64,000 nt of DNA from Kineococcus rhizosphaerae (GTDB lineage Bacteria > Actinomycetota > Actinomycetes > Actinomycetales > Kineococcaceae), in NCBI RefSeq assembly GCF_003002055.1, contig NZ_PVZF01000003.1, positions 248,001-312,000 on the forward strand. The letters are read 5' to 3'. The notes beneath the pieces were generated by a model that was not told the origin of the DNA, did not search any database, and saw only the letters and a list, made by a program, of their open reading frames with translations. Below, in pieces: positions 51,276 through 59,453 of this stretch. Positions within the stretch are counted from its first letter, which is position 1. The number at the start of each line of letters is the position of its first letter. Both the position numbers and the translations under genes were made by a program.

Positions 51276-51303
51276 GGCCGGGCACCCCGCGGGGTGCCCG
51301 GCC
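51276..51303. terminator. Intrinsic terminator hairpin
   Basis: Perfect 13-bp GC-rich arms (51276-51288 with 51291-51303) around a GC centre, 16 bp beyond the stop of the membrane-protein gene at 51320 on the minus strand. Confidence 0.75.
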
Positions 51304-51319
51304 GGTGCGTCGCGACGGG

Positions 51320-51835
51320 TCAGCGGGTGGTCGAGGACCGGTCGCGGCTGTGGCTGCGCAGGTCGAGGTCCACGTCGTCGTCGCCTTCGACCTCCTTGGC
51401 CAGCAGGCCCGAGCCGACGGCCCACAGGGCGGCACCGACGATGCCGATGAAGACGCCGATCGAGGCGGCGAGGTCGTCACCGCGCTCCAGGCCCCCCATG
51501 GGGTTGAGCGCGAAGGCGACGCACTGGATGGTCGCAGCGATCGCCACGGCCATCGACACGAGCGTCAGGCCGCGGTGCTGGCCGCGACGGGCCCGCTTGG
51601 CGGCGTAGGCCATCGCGAGGAGCAGACCGATGCCCAGGTAGGCGACGAAAGGTACGAGGGAGTCGGTCTCGTAGCCGGTGCGGTCGGTCTCGGTGCCCTC
51701 GAGGTGCACCCAGTTGAAGAACGGGGCGACGTTGAAGACGACGACGCCGACGGCGGTCAGGCCCAGACCGCCCTTGCCTGCGGTGCGGACGCGGTCGTGG
51801 GGCGTGGGGGTGGCGTTCGGTTCGGCCGTAGCCAT
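51320..51835 (-). CDS. Small four-span membrane protein of unknown function
   Basis: 171 residues from ATG 51835. Cytosolic N-terminal tail, then four hydrophobic segments (GLTAVGVVVFNVAPFF, FVAYLGIGLLLAMAYAA, VSMAVAIAATIQCVAFAL, GVFIGIVGAALWAVGSGLL) and a charged C-terminal tail. No domain recognised. Stands alone with its own terminator and a hairpin in the 5' region. Confidence 0.75.
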   Translation of the reverse strand: MATAEPNATPTPHDRVRTAGKGGLGLTAVGVVVFNVAPFFNWVHLEGTETDRTGYETDSLVPFVAYLGIGLLLAMAYAAKRARRGQHRGLTLVSMAVAIAATIQCVAFALNPMGGLERGDDLAASIGVFIGIVGAALWAVGSGLLAKEVEGDDDVDLDLRSHSRDRSSTTR

Positions 51836-51887
51836 GGGAGTTCCTTCGTTGGAGTGAGGACGGCGGTGCGCGCCGACCGTGACGGGG

Positions 51888-51911
51888 CCGGCGGAGATCG
51901 GTCTCCGCCGG
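51888..51911 (-). other. Hairpin in the 5' region of the membrane-protein gene
   Basis: CCGGCGGAGA, TCGG loop, TCTCCGCCGG: perfect 10-bp stem with a stable UNCG-like tetraloop when read as RNA, 53 bp upstream of ATG 51835. The remaining ~190 bp up to the next gene show only short direct repeats (for example CGACCGTTCCG twice near 52090). Confidence 0.5.
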
Positions 51912-52104
51912 AGTGGGACCACCGGTGGGCGGCTTCTCCACCCGGTGCGGCCCGGAACAGGCCCGTCTGGTTGCAGGCTCAGGGAGGTCGCCGTGCGAGG
52001 CGCCGCGTTCCCTGTGCGACAACTGAAGCACGGCGGTGCGGGGTGCGCGACCGGGAACCCGCCCCGGTGCGTACCGGAACGGTTCCGCGACCGTTCCGCG
52101 ACCG

Positions 52105-52542
52105 TCACGGCCGGGGCGGCCACCCGGCGGGCGCGTCGGGACCGAGGTGGTCCAGGACGGCGGAGAACTGGACCGCGTCCAGGTAGGAGGGGTTGCTCCC
52201 GGCCGCCATCCGCACGACCTCGGCGGTGCGGAACCGGGGGTCGGCCACCAGGTCGGGTCGCGGGACCACGGTCGCCAGCACGAACAGTTCGACGTGCACC
52301 CCGGCGTCCGGCCCCTCCCCCTGCGCCGGGGAGGTCAGCCGTCCGACGGCCGCCACGCCGGGGTCGACGCGACCGCTGACCCACAGCACGCACGGCTGGC
52401 CGGGTCGCAGGAGGTCCAGCCGGTACGTCGGGCGCAGGCAGCGGCGCACCCGCACCGGGGTGTCCGGGTGGCGCGGCAGTTCCGCCGGCCAGCCCGCGGA
52501 CTTCAGCAACCAGCACGCCACGTCCCGCTCCGACAGCCTCAC
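52105..52542 (-). CDS. Possible EVE/PUA-like domain protein
   Basis: 145 residues. The layout resembles EVE-type PUA folds: CWLLKSAGWP at the start, RPTYRLDLLRPGQPCVLWVSGR, GVAAVGRLTSPA, HVELFVLATVV, then a helical NPSYLDAVQFSAVL end. EVE domains bind modified bases or nucleic acids. Recognition is by pattern only; treat as tentative. Confidence 0.55.
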   Translation of the reverse strand: MRLSERDVACWLLKSAGWPAELPRHPDTPVRVRRCLRPTYRLDLLRPGQPCVLWVSGRVDPGVAAVGRLTSPAQGEGPDAGVHVELFVLATVVPRPDLVADPRFRTAEVVRMAAGSNPSYLDAVQFSAVLDHLGPDAPAGWPPRP

Positions 52543-52639
52543 CCGCCCATCGTGACCGGCGCTCGCCCGGTCGGCGCGGTGGCCCGCGGAACTCCCCGAC
52601 GGGGCTCGCGTTCCCCGCGGGCCGTTGCGCCGCAGAGCG

Positions 52640-54136
52640 TCAGACGACGGGTTCGCGGGTGTCCTCGCGCACGGCCAGCACCGCGGCGACGGTGGTCGCG
52701 AACACCAGGGCGACGCAGAAGTCCGCGACGACGAGGTGCTTGATCAGGTCGGAAGCGCCGTCGGTCAGCAGCGCCACCCAGAACTGCCCGGCGGCGCCGA
52801 CGGCCAGGAACACCCCGGCTCCGCCCGCCGCCCGCGCACGCGGGCTGTGCCGCGCCGTCCAGGCGAGCACGACGCACGCGGCGACCGCGAGCGCCAGGAC
52901 GAGCAGGAGCACGTCGGGGGTCTCGTCGAAGGCGGTGGTCCAGACGGTCTGCAGGACGCAGACGCGGCACTCCTGCTGCTCGGGGCCCCGGCCGGCGTCC
53001 GCGGGGTAGGAGTACAGGTAGTCGGCCCGCAGGACGCCCATGGCCTCCAGCCCCCGGCCGGCCATCGACAGCAGCCGCTGGGGATCGCGGGCGTACACCC
53101 CGAGCCGGGAACCCAGCCCGGCGCGCTCGTCGAAGTCGGCGAAGGCCAGCGAGTTCGCGGCGCTGCCGGGGGCTCCGATCGGCACGCCGGAGGAGGCGGT
53201 CCACACCGCGGGCAGGCCGAGGGCCCGCAGGTCGGCCTCGGGGTCGGGGCTGTGCGGGAGCATCTCGACGAAGACGGCGGCGTAGTCGTTCTGGGTGGTG
53301 AACCGCTGCGGCTGCGCCTGCAGGTAGAGCCCCGACCCGAGCACGAGCGCGGCTGCGGTCACCAGGGCGGGCAACCGCGGCGCGAACCCGGCCCGGACCC
53401 GGCCCGGCAGTTCCCGCCAGCTGCGCCGGCGCCGCGGGAGCGGGGGGCCGGGGTCGGTGCCGACGGGCCGCAGCAGCAGCACGAGCAGGACGGCGGGCAG
53501 GAAGGCCGCGTTCTGGGTCTTGGTGGTCACGGTGAACATCGCCGCGGCGGCCAGCAGCAGGAGGTGCGGCACCCGGACGACGTCGGCGCGCAGGTGCAGG
53601 ATCACCGCGACCAGCAGGGCGAGCACGCCGACGAAGGCGGCCGGTTCGGAGTAGGCCGAGGCGAAGTACCCCGCGAACGCCCCGTCCCCGACGACGAGCA
53701 GCAGAGCGGCCGTCACGAGGACGCGGGCGCCGGCGCCGCGCACCAGCAGCACGGCGAGACCGGCGACGAGGCAGCCCACCACGACGCTGAACAAGACGGC
53801 CATGACCCGCAGGTCGAGGCCGTCGACGGGGGTGAACAGGTGGGTGAGGCGGGTGGCGACCCACGCGAACCAGAGCTGGGTGGAGCGGTAGGGCTCGCCG
53901 TCGGCCCCGCAGTCCTCGCCGTACCAGGTGTGGCTCAACCACACCGGGTGGAGGTAGTCCCGGGTCGAGGTGTTGTAGGGGTGGTCCTGGGCGAGCCCGA
54001 GCTGGCACAGCAGCCGGGTGCCGTCGCCCTGGTCGCTCATGCCGACGAGACCGCCGCCGAGCATCCGCACGAGCAGGAACGTCGTCGACAGCGCCGCCAG
54101 CCCCGCGAGGGCGCGCCACGGGCTCGTCGGTCTCAC
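52640..54136 (-). CDS. Polytopic membrane protein, possibly GT-C-like
   Basis: 498 residues from GTG 54136, overlapping the lipoprotein stop by GTGA. About ten membrane spans with a long first extracytoplasmic loop rich in Asp, Tyr and Trp (DQGDGTRLLCQ, HPYNTSTRDYLHPVW) and another large loop after residue ~270. This arrangement recalls lipid-linked-sugar (GT-C) glycosyltransferases, but no firm motif is seen. Coupled to a septum-formation-type lipoprotein. Confidence 0.6.
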   Translation of the reverse strand: MRPTSPWRALAGLAALSTTFLLVRMLGGGLVGMSDQGDGTRLLCQLGLAQDHPYNTSTRDYLHPVWLSHTWYGEDCGADGEPYRSTQLWFAWVATRLTHLFTPVDGLDLRVMAVLFSVVVGCLVAGLAVLLVRGAGARVLVTAALLLVVGDGAFAGYFASAYSEPAAFVGVLALLVAVILHLRADVVRVPHLLLLAAAAMFTVTTKTQNAAFLPAVLLVLLLRPVGTDPGPPLPRRRRSWRELPGRVRAGFAPRLPALVTAAALVLGSGLYLQAQPQRFTTQNDYAAVFVEMLPHSPDPEADLRALGLPAVWTASSGVPIGAPGSAANSLAFADFDERAGLGSRLGVYARDPQRLLSMAGRGLEAMGVLRADYLYSYPADAGRGPEQQECRVCVLQTVWTTAFDETPDVLLLVLALAVAACVVLAWTARHSPRARAAGGAGVFLAVGAAGQFWVALLTDGASDLIKHLVVADFCVALVFATTVAAVLAVREDTREPVV

Positions 54137-54948
54137 CGGGCCACCAGCCCACCGCGCAGGGTGCCCGTTCGCGGGCCCTCCAGGGCCGTGAGCCAGCACT
54201 GGGCGGCGCCGTCGCGGTGGACGACGGTGGGCCGCCAGCCCTGCGGCGCGGCGCTGCGGGTGTAGGCGAGGCCGTTGGCGGTGCACGCCGCCTCCTCGCC
54301 GGCCGTGGCTCCGACGGGCACGTCCCCGGCCCGTTCGGCGGTGTGCGGCTGGTCGCAGGTGAGCAGTCGCTCGTCCCGCGAGCAGAGCCGGAACCGGGCG
54401 GAGTCGTCGTGGCGCAAGACGCCCTCCAGGGAGACGCCGAGGGTGGGGACGACGCCGACGGGAGCGTCGGCGACGAGGTCGCACACGACGGTCCGCTCCC
54501 CGCGCCGCCACTCGGCGCGGGTGGGGTACTTCGCGAAGACGCTGAGCCCCCACTGGCTGTCCAGGGGATCGGCCCCCAGGAAGTCGCGCACCGTCAGGGG
54601 GCAGACGTCGGCGTTGCGGGCCGTCAGGATCTCCGAGACGGGACGCTCGGGACCGAGGGCGGCGACGGCGGGGTCGAGTCGGCCGAGGGCGTACGCCTGG
54701 AAGGTGTGCGGGCTGCTGCAGGCGACGGCCGGTGAGGTGTCGCTGAGCGCCACCACCTCCTCGGCGGTGGTCTTGAGCTTGCACGTCCCGACCGCGACCG
54801 AGCCGGTGGGCAGTTCGGCCCCCGCGGAGGTGGCCGCGCCGCACCCCGTCAGCAGGGTGGTCAGCAGGCCGGTCAGCAGGCCGGTCAGCAGGGCGAGCGG
54901 GACCGCGGCCCGGGCGGGGGTGCCGCGGTGTGCGGTGACTCGTTCCAC
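54133..54948 (-). CDS. Septum-formation family lipoprotein
   Basis: 271 residues from GTG 54948. Lipoprotein signal ending in LLTGC (Cys36). The mature part has two copies of the septum-formation domain pattern, each built around Cys pairs: VGTCKLK...VACSSPHTFQAYA...CPLTVRDFLG, and FRLCSRDERLLTCDQPHTAE...EAACTANGLAY. Family members are exported actinobacterial proteins linked by name to septation; mechanism unknown. The signal peptide is partly encoded by a 12-bp tandem repeat. Confidence 0.75.
   Translation of the reverse strand: MERVTAHRGTPARAAVPLALLTGLLTGLLTTLLTGCGAATSAGAELPTGSVAVGTCKLKTTAEEVVALSDTSPAVACSSPHTFQAYALGRLDPAVAALGPERPVSEILTARNADVCPLTVRDFLGADPLDSQWGLSVFAKYPTRAEWRRGERTVVCDLVADAPVGVVPTLGVSLEGVLRHDDSARFRLCSRDERLLTCDQPHTAERAGDVPVGATAGEEAACTANGLAYTRSAAPQGWRPTVVHRDGAAQCWLTALEGPRTGTLRGGLVAR
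54847..54894 (-). repeat. Four 12-bp tandem units inside the lipoprotein signal peptide
   Basis: Units at 54847, 54859, 54871 and 54883 (consensus GGTCAGCAGGCC on the plus strand; the middle two identical) encode repeated LLTG steps of the hydrophobic core. Gain or loss of a unit keeps the frame and changes core length by four residues. Confidence 0.85.
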
Positions 54949-54993
54949 GCTGGCTCCTGACCTCGTCGACGGGTGTTCCCTCCATCGACGGAC

Positions 54994-55026
54994 CAGCTAG
55001 TTGCCTTGAGAGGGTCAACTAGTTGA
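54994..55026. promoter_or_regulatory. Paired ACTAGT-centred palindromes before the lipoprotein gene
   Basis: CAGCTAGTTG (54994-55003, imperfect) and TCAACTAGTTGA (55015-55026, perfect 12 bp), centres 22 bp apart, i.e. two helical turns. They lie 45-78 bp upstream of the lipoprotein start. The second overlaps the stop codon of the LuxR gene. A third copy is at 56089-56100. Confidence 0.65.
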
Positions 55027-55419
55027 TTCCCCACGGTTCGCGTCGGGCAGGTGCCCGGCCTGACGCGCTGCGGTGGCCGCGGCGGCGCTGCTGCGCAGCC
55101 CGTACTTGCGGCGGGCGCTGGACAGGTGCTGGGCGACGGTGTTCGTCGACAGCCCGAGCCGGGTGGCGATCTGCGCACCGTTCAGACCCGCCTCGACGAG
55201 CAGGAGGATCTCGGTCTCGCGGGCGGTCAGGATCGTGCGGGACGCCGGGCGGCCGGCACGGGCCTGCTCCTCGAGCCGCTGGACCTCGCGCTCGGAGATC
55301 AGGACGACGCGGCCACCGCTGGCCGACTCCAGGACCATGCGGTGCTCGCCCGAGGCGATCGCGTCCAGCAGGTGCGGCCACAGTTCCGCCGCCAGGTCCA
55401 CCGTGCCGTCGGCCCGCAT
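55015..55419 (-). CDS. Small LuxR-type (GerE) transcriptional regulator
   Basis: 134 residues from ATG 55419, with GGAGGGA upstream. The C-terminal GerE helix-turn-helix is complete: LTARETEILLLVEAGLNGAQIATRLGLS region followed by TVAQHLSSARRKYGLRS. The N-terminal ~65 residues are short and lack a receiver domain's Asp; they contain an ELWPHLLDAIASGEHRMVLES segment. So it is an orphan regulator, not a two-component partner. ACTAGT-centred palindromes flank it and precede both neighbouring surface-gene units, making it the natural candidate to bind them. Confidence 0.8.
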   Translation of the reverse strand: MRADGTVDLAAELWPHLLDAIASGEHRMVLESASGGRVVLISEREVQRLEEQARAGRPASRTILTARETEILLLVEAGLNGAQIATRLGLSTNTVAQHLSSARRKYGLRSSAAAATAARQAGHLPDANRGESTS

Positions 55420-55723
55420 GCTTCGTGCTCCCTCCAGAGGTCCACCCCGGATCGCGGTGCTGGTCCAGCACCACCCGGTCACGTTCCGGACAATCATCGG
55501 GCACGGTGGGAGCACGCTTGAACCCCAGGGACCGGGTGACGCCAGAGCCGTTGCCCGGCAAAGCATCGATGGGCACCTCCATGACCGGACCACCGCCGGC
55601 CGGGGACGTGCGGACGCCACGCACGGAGTTGCCACCGGAACCCGCTCCCGATATACGTGGTCGTCCGAGGTCGAGCAGTGGCCAGTGGGCCCGAGCACGG
55701 GACGTGGCCGGAGGGGCGGTCCC
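55420..55723. other. 304-bp divergent intergenic region
   Basis: Between the LuxR gene and the small gene at 55724. No gene recognised. It includes a lower-GC patch around 55484-55500 (GGACAATCATCGGGC) and another at 55650-55660 (CGATATACGTGG) that could hold the two divergent promoters; no ACTAGT palindrome was seen here. Confidence 0.5.
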
Positions 55724-56104
55724 GTGCACGAAGAACCGGTCGCCCCCCGCACGGGCGACGGGGGCGAGGACGTGCTGCGGCGCGCCCGTGCCGTCCGGTA
55801 CGCGCTGGAGGCCCTGTGGGGCGACGAGCTGCCCCCCGGCGAGGACCCCGTCACCGCCGTGCTGGCCGACGCCGTGGTCGCCGACGACGAGGCCGGCCGC
55901 GAGACGGGGCACGTCGTGACCGGCGACCAGCTCGAGGTCTCAGCCCTGGCCGAGCTGATCGCCCTGCCGGGTGACGCGCGGGAGCGCGCGGCCCGGCTGC
56001 CCGGCGGCCTGCGCTCCCGCGTGGAGGCGCTGCTGGTCCCGCCCCCCACGGCTCCCCTCCTCGCGGTGGCGGAAGGTCGTTCCACCCCTCAACTAGCTGA
56101 CTAA
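55724..56104 (+). CDS. Hypothetical protein, 126 residues
   Basis: Starts at GTG 55724 with GGAGGGGCG eight bases upstream; ends at TAA 56102-56104. Soluble, acidic, mostly helical (EDVLRRARAVRYALEALW, EVSALAELIALPGDARERAARL). No family recognised. Lies directly before the exosortase-like operon and its end overlaps the third ACTAGT-type palindrome. TAA as stop is rare in this GC-rich window. Confidence 0.55.
   Translation: MHEEPVAPRTGDGGEDVLRRARAVRYALEALWGDELPPGEDPVTAVLADAVVADDEAGRETGHVVTGDQLEVSALAELIALPGDARERAARLPGGLRSRVEALLVPPPTAPLLAVAEGRSTPQLAD
56089..56100. promoter_or_regulatory. Third ACTAGT-type palindrome, before the exosortase operon
   Basis: TCAACTAGCTGA, one base off a perfect match to 55015-55026, 77 bp upstream of ATG 56178. 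It is followed by an AT-rich patch (CTGACTAATCAG, itself a 12-bp near-palindrome at 56097-56108, then ATGGTTAAG) that is likely promoter sequence. Confidence 0.6.
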
Positions 56105-56177
56105 TCAGACATGGTTAAGCATTTCCGGCTCCACGCCGAACAGTCCTGCAGGAACGGACAACGGCTCGGGGGACGGC

Positions 56178-57341
56178 ATGCGGTGGAAGCGGTGGGCGGG
56201 TCAGCAGGTGCAGCACAGGGCCGTCGACGTCACCCGACCCCCGGTCCACGCCCCGGTCCCGGACCGTGGACCGGGGCAGGCGGCTGCTGCCGTGGCCCTC
56301 GCCGACGACCCTGCCGACGGGTCCGGCGACACGGTCGGCGTCGAGCAGCACCCCGGGGCCGGTGACCAGCTCGAGCTGTTCCCCCTCGAGGCCAGTGAGA
56401 CCCCCGCGGCGCCGGAGCCGGCGGCGGACGTCGTCGACGCGCCGACGCCGACCTTCGCGGACGCGGCCGCCCAGACGCTGGAGGACCTCCGGGCCCGGCT
56501 GCCGCTGGGCACCTGGCTCGTCAGCCGCGTCGTCGAGCCGCACTACACCCTGCTCGCCGTGCGGTCCGAGGTCGCCGTGGCCGGGCAGACGATGCGCTGG
56601 GACGAGACGTTGTGCCGCACCATGGTCGGCCAGGGCGGTGCCCGCCTGGTCGCCGACGTCAGCGCGGTGCCGGACTACGCGGACCGGCGCATGGGCCGGG
56701 TCTTCGGCGTCCGCGGGTACACCGGCGTCCCGCTCCTGGGTCCCGGGGACCAGCTGCTCGGGACGGTGTGCGGGCTCTCGCGCGACCCCCTCGACACCGA
56801 CGGCTTCGGGGTGCGGTCCTGGTTGCGCGTGATGGAGCAGCACGCCGGGTGGCTGTCCGGGCTCCTGAGCGCGGAACTGGCGGAGCTGCCGGCGCAGCGG
56901 ACCGCCGACCACCGCGTCGCGCAGCAGCGCGGCGACGACCTCACCGGGCTCGCCGACCGGCGCGGCTGGGGCTTCCTGCTCCAGCGCGAGGAGCAGCGCG
57001 CCCACGCCTACGCCGCCCCCTCGGGCGTGCTGCTGCTGGACCTGGGGGCGACGCGCAGCGTCGGCCCGGTGCGCCGGGCCGCGGCCGCCGCCGCGTCCGC
57101 GCTGGCCGGCCGCGGCAGCGTCGTGCGGTTGGACGGCCGTCAGCTCGGGGTCCTGTGCACCGCCGACGACCAGCGCGAGCTGCGGGCCACGGCCGACGCC
57201 GTGCAGAGCGCCGTCCTGGCTTCCGGCTGCATGTTCACCTCCGGCTGGGCCGTGCGGGAGCCGGCCGACGGACTGCCCGGGGCGTGGCGGCAGGCCGAAC
57301 GCCGGCTGATGTCCGTCCGCCGAGCCCCCGCCACGGCGTGA
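56178..57341 (+). CDS. GAF domain protein with degenerate GGDEF domain
   Basis: 387 residues from ATG 56178. Residues 1-95 are low-complexity and probably disordered. GAF domain ~98-235 (LPLGTWLVSRV, ARLVADVSAVPDYADR, YTGVPLLGPGDQLLGTVCGL). From ~250 a GGDEF-like fold begins with DDLTGLADRRGW, the usual first helix of diguanylate cyclases. The metal strand reads LLLDLGATRS, though, and the GGDEF hairpin position reads RLDGRQLGVL, so catalysis is unlikely. Probably a sensor or receptor for the operon. Overlaps the exosortase-like gene by GTGA. Confidence 0.75.
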   Translation: MRWKRWAGQQVQHRAVDVTRPPVHAPVPDRGPGQAAAAVALADDPADGSGDTVGVEQHPGAGDQLELFPLEASETPAAPEPAADVVDAPTPTFADAAAQTLEDLRARLPLGTWLVSRVVEPHYTLLAVRSEVAVAGQTMRWDETLCRTMVGQGGARLVADVSAVPDYADRRMGRVFGVRGYTGVPLLGPGDQLLGTVCGLSRDPLDTDGFGVRSWLRVMEQHAGWLSGLLSAELAELPAQRTADHRVAQQRGDDLTGLADRRGWGFLLQREEQRAHAYAAPSGVLLLDLGATRSVGPVRRAAAAAASALAGRGSVVRLDGRQLGVLCTADDQRELRATADAVQSAVLASGCMFTSGWAVREPADGLPGAWRQAERRLMSVRRAPATA

Positions 57342-57988
57342 ACGTGCGCGGGCGCCGCGGGGCTGCGCCGGCCGACGGCACCTCGGCCGAGTACGAGGCG
57401 CAGGCGCAGCGGGCCTTCGACGCCCTGGACCCGCGGTGGGTCGCCCCGGACCGGGCGGCCAGCCTGGACGTGGGTCTCGTGCGGCCGGTGCTGGCGCTCG
57501 GCAGCCTCGCGGTGCTCGTCGCGCTGTTCGTCCTGGCCCACCGGGTGCAGGAGACCGAGGCGGCCGTCTCGGCCGCGCTGGCCCGGGCGGCCGGCCTGTC
57601 CGACGCCCACCACCTGGGCAGCGTCGTCCTCTTCAGCGTCCAGGGGAACTGGACCGGGTACCAGGTCACCCTGGGCTGCACCGTGGCGTTCCTCATCGTC
57701 CCGTTCTTCGCGGGCACCGCCGTCCTCGTGAGCATCCGGCGGGTCCCCGTCCTGCGCGCCCTGGCGGGTCTGACCACGGCGATCACCACGGTCGTGGCCT
57801 TCAACCAGCTGCGGCTGCTCACCATCGCCCTCGGCATGGCCACCTGGGGACCCGACGCCGGGTACTCCTACACCCACGTGTTCGTGGGCACGACCATCAG
57901 CACCTTCGGGGTCGTCCTGGCCGGTGTCGCCTACCTCGGCGTCCTGTTGCGCGGCACCTTCACCCGGGCGGGAGCTCACCATGAATGA
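57338..57988 (+). CDS. Exosortase/archaeosortase-like membrane transpeptidase
   Basis: 216 residues from GTG 57338 (GTG 57344 possible). Soluble N-terminal ~45 residues, then about five membrane spans. The exosortase triad is in place: Cys114 in QVTLGCTVAFL, Arg159 in AFNQLRLLTIALG, His180 in GYSYTHVFVG, each at the membrane face as in EpsH/ArtA relatives. These enzymes cleave a C-terminal sorting signal and attach the protein to a cell-envelope molecule. The gene is small for the family but has the core. Neighbours supply a candidate substrate (59450), a glycosyltransferase and a sugar epimerase. It is probably the actinobacterial exosortase P type, from memory. Confidence 0.75.
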   Translation: MNVRGRRGAAPADGTSAEYEAQAQRAFDALDPRWVAPDRAASLDVGLVRPVLALGSLAVLVALFVLAHRVQETEAAVSAALARAAGLSDAHHLGSVVLFSVQGNWTGYQVTLGCTVAFLIVPFFAGTAVLVSIRRVPVLRALAGLTTAITTVVAFNQLRLLTIALGMATWGPDAGYSYTHVFVGTTISTFGVVLAGVAYLGVLLRGTFTRAGAHHE

Positions 57989-59453
57989 CCCCCGCTGGTA
58001 CCTGGCGCTGCTGAACACCGGCGCGTTCCTGCTGTGCGTGAGCTTCCTGGTCTACGTCCTGTGCATCCTGCGGCCCTTCGTGCGCCGCCGCGACACCCTG
58101 CCCGGCGACCCCGACGAGTACGACCTGCACTTCGTGGTGCCGTGCCTGAACGAGGAAGCCGTCATCACCGGCACCGTCCGCCACCTGGTGACGACCTTCC
58201 CCCGGGCCCGGCTGTGGTGCGTCGACGACGCCTCGACCGACGCGACCCCCCGGCTGCTCGCCGCCCTCGAGGAGGAGTTCGCGGCCGTGCGGGTCCTGAC
58301 CCGCCGCCACCCCGACGCCCAGCAGGGCAAGGGACCGGCCCTCAACCACGCGTGGCGGGCCATCGACGCGGAACTGCCGCCGGGCACCGACCGGTCCCGG
58401 GTCCTCGTGGGCATCCTCGACGCCGACGCCCGGCTGGACCGCCTGTGCCCGGACCTCATCAGCGGCCCAGCGATGTTCGGGGACCCCGACGTGGCCGCCG
58501 TCCAGGTGCAGGTGCGCGTCACCTGCGACGTCGACGCCCTCGTCAGCACCGACCTCGACGACCTGAGCAGCGTGTTCGACCCCGCCACCGTCCACGCCCC
58601 ACCGCGCCGCGACCCCCTGCTGATCCAGCTGCAGGACCTGGAGTTCACCGGCCCGATCGCCGCGATGCAGGTCCTGCGGCGGCGCACGGGCAGCGTCGGG
58701 ATGGGCGGCAACGGCCAGTTCACCCGCATGGCGGCCCTGGACCGCATCGCGCTCGAGCACGGCACGCCCTGGCACGGGGCGCTGCTGGAGGACTTCGAGC
58801 TGGGGCTGCACGTCCTGCTCACCGGCGGCCGCACGGAGTACTGCGACGACACCTACGTCTCGCAGGTCGGGCTGACGGCCCTGCGTCCCCTCATCCGCCA
58901 GCGCAGCCGGTGGGCCCAGGGCGGGATGCAGTGCATGCGCTACCTGTGGCGCGTCCTCAGCTCGCCGAACGTGCCGCTGCCGGCGGCGCTGGAGATCGCC
59001 TACTACCTGTGCGTGCCGTGGTCGCAGATCACCGGCAGCGTCGTCTTCCCGCTCGCCCTGGGCCTGGACGTCCACTACGCCGCCACCACCGGCGGCGGTC
59101 CCACGGCCTGGTGGGTCGCCGGCGCCTGGGGCGTGCTGCCGCTGGCCGTCCTCTTCGGCGCGCTGCCGCACGCGGTGTGGGGACCGCTGTACCGGATGCG
59201 CACCCGCAGCGGCATCAGCCACGGCCGCGCGGTCCGGCTGGGCGTGGCCAACATCCTCTACGGCTACCTGCTGCAGCTGGCCGTGTGGTGGGCCCTCGTC
59301 CGCGTCCTGCGCGGGCGCCACGACTGGAAGAAGACCGCCCACGACGCCGGCCACGCCGGCACGGAGGTCACGACGCACGACGGGGCACCGGTCCTCGTCG
59401 GGGCGGGGGACACGCACGAGACGCACGCCGAGGGGCGGGAGGACGCACGATGA
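57981..59453 (+). CDS. Membrane-bound processive family-2 glycosyltransferase
   Basis: 490 residues from ATG 57981, overlapping the exosortase gene by eight bases. One N-terminal span (LLNTGAFLLCVSFLVYVLCIL), GT-A domain with VVPCLNEE, Asp82-Asp83, DAD (147-149), acceptor-side LLEDFE (Glu270-Asp271) and QRSRW (307-311), then about three C-terminal spans. This is the cellulose/hyaluronan-synthase-like set (D, D, D, QxxRW), so it likely makes a beta-linked polysaccharide and passes it across the membrane. Product may be the glycan to which the sorted protein is attached (inference). Confidence 0.88.
   Translation: MNDPRWYLALLNTGAFLLCVSFLVYVLCILRPFVRRRDTLPGDPDEYDLHFVVPCLNEEAVITGTVRHLVTTFPRARLWCVDDASTDATPRLLAALEEEFAAVRVLTRRHPDAQQGKGPALNHAWRAIDAELPPGTDRSRVLVGILDADARLDRLCPDLISGPAMFGDPDVAAVQVQVRVTCDVDALVSTDLDDLSSVFDPATVHAPPRRDPLLIQLQDLEFTGPIAAMQVLRRRTGSVGMGGNGQFTRMAALDRIALEHGTPWHGALLEDFELGLHVLLTGGRTEYCDDTYVSQVGLTALRPLIRQRSRWAQGGMQCMRYLWRVLSSPNVPLPAALEIAYYLCVPWSQITGSVVFPLALGLDVHYAATTGGGPTAWWVAGAWGVLPLAVLFGALPHAVWGPLYRMRTRSGISHGRAVRLGVANILYGYLLQLAVWWALVRVLRGRHDWKKTAHDAGHAGTEVTTHDGAPVLVGAGDTHETHAEGREDAR

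Noticed and set aside
51276-51303. Attachment site or recombination site
   Set aside because: A GC-rich hairpin at the correct place past a stop codon; no integrase or tRNA nearby, so a terminator is the simpler reading.
55657-55974. Alternative frame of 105 codons overlapping the 126-residue gene
   Set aside because: Arg/Gly/Pro-rich translation with no ribosome site; the frame starting at 55724 has a good ribosome site and a protein-like composition.
56105-56177. Riboswitch leader before the exosortase operon
   Set aside because: The 73-bp region is too short for a known c-di-GMP class and shows no conserved core; only promoter-like sequence and a palindrome.
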